Part shown: piece after piece, positions 13,201 to 15,908 of the stretch
How the letters are laid out: every line of letters begins with the position of its first letter
How positions within the stretch are numbered: position 1 is the first letter of the stretch
Assembly (NCBI GenBank): GCA_011051635.1
Contig: DRKV01000171.1
Span: 1-15,908 of the forward strand
Direction of reading: 5' to 3'
Source: Chloroflexota bacterium
GTDB taxonomy: Bacteria; Chloroflexota; Anaerolineae; Anaerolineales; DRKV01
Length of the DNA: 15,908 nucleotides
Notes under the pieces: generated by a model
The model's input: only the letters and a program-made list of their open reading frames with translations
Database searches by the model: none
What the model was told of the DNA's origin: nothing
Made by a program: the position numbers and the translations under genes

Positions 13201-15527
13201 CCTTCTCCGTGGACGCGGAAGACGACTTCTTCCTCCGGGTACTCCCCGCTTCCTTCGCGGGTCACGTGGAGGCGGTCGCCGCGGCGCTGGAGGGTAAAGG
13301 TATCCACGCGGGAGGGGCCGTAGCCGTCGCCGGCATCGGTGTACAGGCGGAAGGCGTGCGGGGTCTCGTCGCCGGGGAGGGGGGCGTAGAGATGGAGTTC
13401 AAGGCTCCCGTCGGCGGCGCGCATGGGCAGGAGACTGCCGGCGCGCACGAAAAGCGGGATGCGCTCCAGGGGGGCGGCGATTTCTTCGGGGCCGGGGAGA
13501 GGATAAACGGTATCCTCCCAAAAGTCGTACCAGCCTCCGGGAGGCAGGAGCAGACTTCGGGCGCGTCCGCCCTTCTCCAAAATCGGGGCAACCAGCAGGG
13601 AGTCGCCCACCAGAAAAGCGTCCTCCACCTCCCACAAATCGGGATTCTCCGGCCAATCCCAGAAGAGAGGGCGCAGGAGGGGGAGACCTTCTTCGGCGGC
13701 CTGCCAGGCCAGGGTGTACCAGTAGGGCAGGAGGCGGTAGCGCAGGCGGATGACCTCCCGCACGGCCTCCCGCGTCCGGCGGTCGAAGCGCCAGGGTTCG
13801 CGGAGGGGCAGACCGGTGGCCGAGTGCAGGCGGAAGAAGGGCGTGAAGGCGGCCATCTGGAACCAGCGCAGGTACAGTTCGGGGGAGGGATGCCCGCTGA
13901 AGCCGCCGATGTCGGAGCCGGAGTAGAAGATGCCGCTCAAACTCAGGTTGAGCAGGATGGCGACGGTGCGCCGCAGGGCCGGCCAGGAACTTTCCACGTC
14001 GCCCGTCCAGTGCCAGGCGTAACGCTGCACGCCCGCCCATCCGGAGCGGGTCAGTTGCCAGGGGCGTCTTTCGGGACGGTAAAGGCGCTGGGCCTCGAAG
14101 CCGGCGCGGTTCATCAGCAAAGCGTACAGGTTGTGGGCTTCCCTGTGTGTGCCGCCGCGCCCCTCGAAATCGTGGTGCAGGGAGCGCGGCAGGGTCGGTT
14201 CGCCCCAGGCGGCGAAGGCCGCCGGTTCGTTCATGTCGTGCCAGAAACCGCTGATGCCCTGGTCGAGCAGGCGGGGGTAGAAACTGCCCCACCACGCCCG
14301 CGTTTTGGGGGCGGTGAAATCGGGGAAGTAGCACCACCCCGGCCAGACGAGCGCTCGGTGAGGCCTGCCGTCCGGCTGGCGGCAAAAGACGCCCTCCGCC
14401 AGGCCGCTGCGCGCCACCGTGTACTGCGGGTCGTCCTTGACGCCGGGGTCGAGGATGGTCACCAGCCGGATTCCCTGCTCCCGCATCTCTTCCGTTAGGG
14501 CGGGCAGGTCGGGGAAACGCTGCGGATGGACGGTGAAGACGCGGTAGCCGTCCATGTAGTCAATATCCAGGTGGATGGCGCTGAGGGGGATGTCGTGCTT
14601 CGCAAAGCCCGCCGCCACCTCGCGGATGTCGGTCTCGTTGGCGTAGCCCCAGCGGGACTGGTGATACCCCAGCGCCCAACGGGGCGGGAGCGGCGGGCGT
14701 CCGGTCAACTCGGTGTAGTGCGCCAGCAGACGCCGCGGCTCCCCGGCAATCAGGTAATAACGCAGCGCGCCGCCCTCGAAAGTGACTTCCGCCGTCTCCG
14801 CGCCGAAAATCACCTCGCCCTCGAAGGCGTTTTCGTAGAAGACCAGGTAACTGCCCTGGGCGTGCATCCCCGCGTAGAGCGGGAGATTGAGGTAGATTTC
14901 GGGGCTGTCCGGGCCGTAACTGCCGCCGGGGTCCAGGTTCCACAGGCGGTAACGCCTGCCGGGGGCGTTGCGTACCAGCGGGGCGGGGCTTTCCCCCAGC
15001 CCGTAGATGCGTTCTTCGGGGCGCAGGCGCGCCGTGTGGCGGATGCGCCCTCCCGCAAAGCGCGGCGGCTCCTCGCGGCGCAGGAGCGCTCCCTGCGGGG
15101 TGTGCAGGCGTATAGCCCCGTCGTGCCCGATGCGTAACTCCAGGGCTGTGCTGCGCAGGCTCCAGCCCCCGGCGTCGGCGTTCCCGGTGTTCTCGGTGCT
15201 CATCGCTACCTGCACCGGTGCCCAGGCGTTTTGGGCGATGGCGTAGGGAAGGGGCAGGAGGCCGGGCCGCCAGGTCAGGCGCACCATCTCGGGGGCCAGG
15301 AAAACAATCTCCAGCGTGTACGCCCCGAAGGGAATCGTGAACCGCCCTTCCCCCTGGGGGCGGATTTCCCCGGTCTTCCCCGGAGGTTGGGGCGGCTGGA
15401 AGTCCTCCCGCGGGGGCGGCTCCCGACGCTCCACGGCATCTCGCAGCAAGGCGTAGCGCACGGTGCGGATGGTGGAGCGCAGCCCCATGAAACGGACGGC
15501 GTTGACGAATTTGGTGAGGGTACTCAT
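13185..15527 (-). CDS. Glycoside hydrolase family 31 alpha-glucosidase
   Basis: 780 residues from the ATG at 15527; an in-frame GTG at 15548 falls at the edge of the promoter-like element and is not preferred. The family releases alpha-linked glucose from oligosaccharide ends with retention. The N-terminal beta domain runs to about 250, with the GLGE motif and YENAFEGEV; the barrel begins near GYHQSRWGY. The nucleophile is Asp431 in WHDMNEP and the acid/base is Asp510 in HWTGDVESSW, followed by SGSDIGGF. No signal peptide is visible, so it should act in the cytoplasm on imported sugars. The exact linkage (maltose, isomaltose, xyloside) cannot be fixed from motifs alone, though WHDMNE favours glucosidase. 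The last codons and the stop lie inside an octamer repeat array. menA follows on the same strand. Confidence 0.9.
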   Translation of the reverse strand: MSTLTKFVNAVRFMGLRSTIRTVRYALLRDAVERREPPPREDFQPPQPPGKTGEIRPQGEGRFTIPFGAYTLEIVFLAPEMVRLTWRPGLLPLPYAIAQNAWAPVQVAMSTENTGNADAGGWSLRSTALELRIGHDGAIRLHTPQGALLRREEPPRFAGGRIRHTARLRPEERIYGLGESPAPLVRNAPGRRYRLWNLDPGGSYGPDSPEIYLNLPLYAGMHAQGSYLVFYENAFEGEVIFGAETAEVTFEGGALRYYLIAGEPRRLLAHYTELTGRPPLPPRWALGYHQSRWGYANETDIREVAAGFAKHDIPLSAIHLDIDYMDGYRVFTVHPQRFPDLPALTEEMREQGIRLVTILDPGVKDDPQYTVARSGLAEGVFCRQPDGRPHRALVWPGWCYFPDFTAPKTRAWWGSFYPRLLDQGISGFWHDMNEPAAFAAWGEPTLPRSLHHDFEGRGGTHREAHNLYALLMNRAGFEAQRLYRPERRPWQLTRSGWAGVQRYAWHWTGDVESSWPALRRTVAILLNLSLSGIFYSGSDIGGFSGHPSPELYLRWFQMAAFTPFFRLHSATGLPLREPWRFDRRTREAVREVIRLRYRLLPYWYTLAWQAAEEGLPLLRPLFWDWPENPDLWEVEDAFLVGDSLLVAPILEKGGRARSLLLPPGGWYDFWEDTVYPLPGPEEIAAPLERIPLFVRAGSLLPMRAADGSLELHLYAPLPGDETPHAFRLYTDAGDGYGPSRVDTFTLQRRGDRLHVTREGSGEYPEEEVVFRVHGEGRLQV

Positions 15528-15538
15528 AGGCGCGGCTG

Positions 15539-15544
15539 ATTTTA
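15539..15544 (-). promoter_or_regulatory. -10 element of the GH31 gene, suggesting a near-leaderless transcript
   Basis: TAAAAT on the minus strand (within TGATAAAAT) would start RNA near 15532, about 5 bases before the ATG at 15527. No Shine-Dalgarno is present, which agrees with leaderless translation. The -35 region is not recognisable. Confidence 0.35.
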
Positions 15545-15549
15545 TCACA

Positions 15550-15561
15550 GGCTTTTAAGCC
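15550..15561. promoter_or_regulatory. Short inverted repeat between divergent promoters
   Basis: GGCTT-TT-AAGCC sits between the minus -10 (15539-15544) and the plus TACAAT (15581-15586), over the -35 position expected for the plus gene. An operator role is possible, but the arms are only 5 bases. Confidence 0.2.
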
Positions 15562-15580
15562 GCAGCGGGGGATGGGCTGG

Positions 15581-15615
15581 TACAATGGCCCCCATTCAAG
15601 ACAATTTTCAGGAGA
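15581..15615 (+). promoter_or_regulatory. -10 element and ribosome site of the last gene
   Basis: TACAAT at 15581-15586, then AGGAGA at 15610-15615 with 8 bases to the ATG at 15624. Both are well spaced and decide the start. Confidence 0.5.
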
Positions 15616-15623
15616 AAACGACA

Positions 15624-15908
15624 ATGGAAGATTCCCGCCAACCCGATGATGCTGCCGCTCCCGCGAAAGGGACGGACTCCCCCGCGGCTGCTCCCGTTAT
15701 GGAAAAATCCCCTCCCCCCAAAGGCGCCCCGGCGCTGACCATCAGCATCCACTCGTGGGTGACGCCTGCGGTGGCGCTGGTCGCCCTGCTGGTGGGCTTC
15801 GCGGGCGGTTACCTGGCGCGCCCCTACCTGAGCGGCGGGGGCGGAGGAGGGGCAGACCCCGCTCCCGCCGCTGCTGGGCCGCTTGCCACGGCTGAGCCGG
15901 TGGACGCC
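15624..15908 (+). CDS. Membrane-anchored envelope protein, 3' end beyond the window (possibly DsbA/thioredoxin-like)
   Basis: Only 95 residues are visible and the frame is still open at the last base. Residues 1-38 are Pro/Ala/Asp/Ser-rich and probably cytoplasmic; 46-66 form one hydrophobic helix ending GGYLARPYL; then comes a Gly tract at 71-76 and an Ala/Pro-rich linker. This layout, a single N-terminal anchor followed by a flexible linker, presents a C-terminal domain outside the membrane. From memory, Anaerolineae DsbA-family thiol oxidoreductases begin with a similar SW-TP-(hydrophobic)-GGY-RP segment, but the domain itself is outside the window, so function is a guess. It is divergent from the GH31 gene with a shared promoter region. 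Confidence 0.8.
   Translation, partial: MEDSRQPDDAAAPAKGTDSPAAAPVMEKSPPPKGAPALTISIHSWVTPAVALVALLVGFAGGYLARPYLSGGGGGGADPAPAAAGPLATAEPVDA

Noticed and set aside
13191..14498. 435-codon plus-strand frame opposite the GH31 gene
   Set aside because: It is Gly/Ala/Val/Gln-rich low-complexity shadow sequence; the GH31 catalytic motifs on the other strand are complete.

Overview
The window reads as chromosomal DNA of a GC-rich bacterium, most likely a Chloroflexota member of the Anaerolineae type. This assignment is an inference from the multi-sensor kinases (7TM-PAS-GAF architectures), the menaquinone gene, an N-terminally anchored envelope protein, and intergenic arrays of 7-10 bp degenerate tandem repeats. 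No rRNA, tRNA, transposase or CRISPR array was found. By eye, G+C is moderate in the signalling half (1-7840) and clearly higher from about 9000 onward.

Positions 1-7838 form a signal-transduction locus. On the plus strand lie a tightly packed membrane histidine kinase (cut by the window start), a CheY-like single-domain regulator, a receiver-adenylate cyclase fusion, and a 1057-residue 7TM/PAS/GAF/PAS/GAF histidine kinase. Gene junctions overlap by 17 and 4 bases or are 1 base apart. Facing them is a minus-strand PAS-cyclase. Neither kinase carries its own receiver, so the natural reading is two sensors feeding the standalone receiver and the receiver-cyclase, with cAMP as output.

Positions 7839-10981 hold a plus-strand helical-repeat membrane protein with a puzzling start, a tail-to-tail overlapping glycerate 2-kinase (MOFRL type), and a 58-residue basic protein. 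A strong terminator-like hairpin separates the small gene from the kinase. A roughly 325-base intergenic region follows, with face-to-face promoter elements and a degenerate 10-bp repeat array.

Positions 10982-15908 hold a fusion of a carboxylesterase-type alpha/beta hydrolase with a VOC (glyoxalase/extradiol dioxygenase) domain. In this fusion the expected nucleophilic Ser is Asp and all three usual VOC metal ligands are replaced. Next come, on the minus strand, MenA (menaquinone prenyltransferase) and a GH31 alpha-glucosidase, separated by three back-to-back short tandem repeat arrays. One of these arrays supplies the glucosidase stop codon. A divergent plus-strand gene for a membrane-anchored protein, possibly DsbA/thioredoxin-like, runs off the window end.

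The strongest leads are the doubly altered hydrolase-VOC fusion, the clustered intergenic repeat arrays, the apparent ACG-or-frameshift start at about 7959-8025, and the non-canonical base-recognition residue in the second cyclase.
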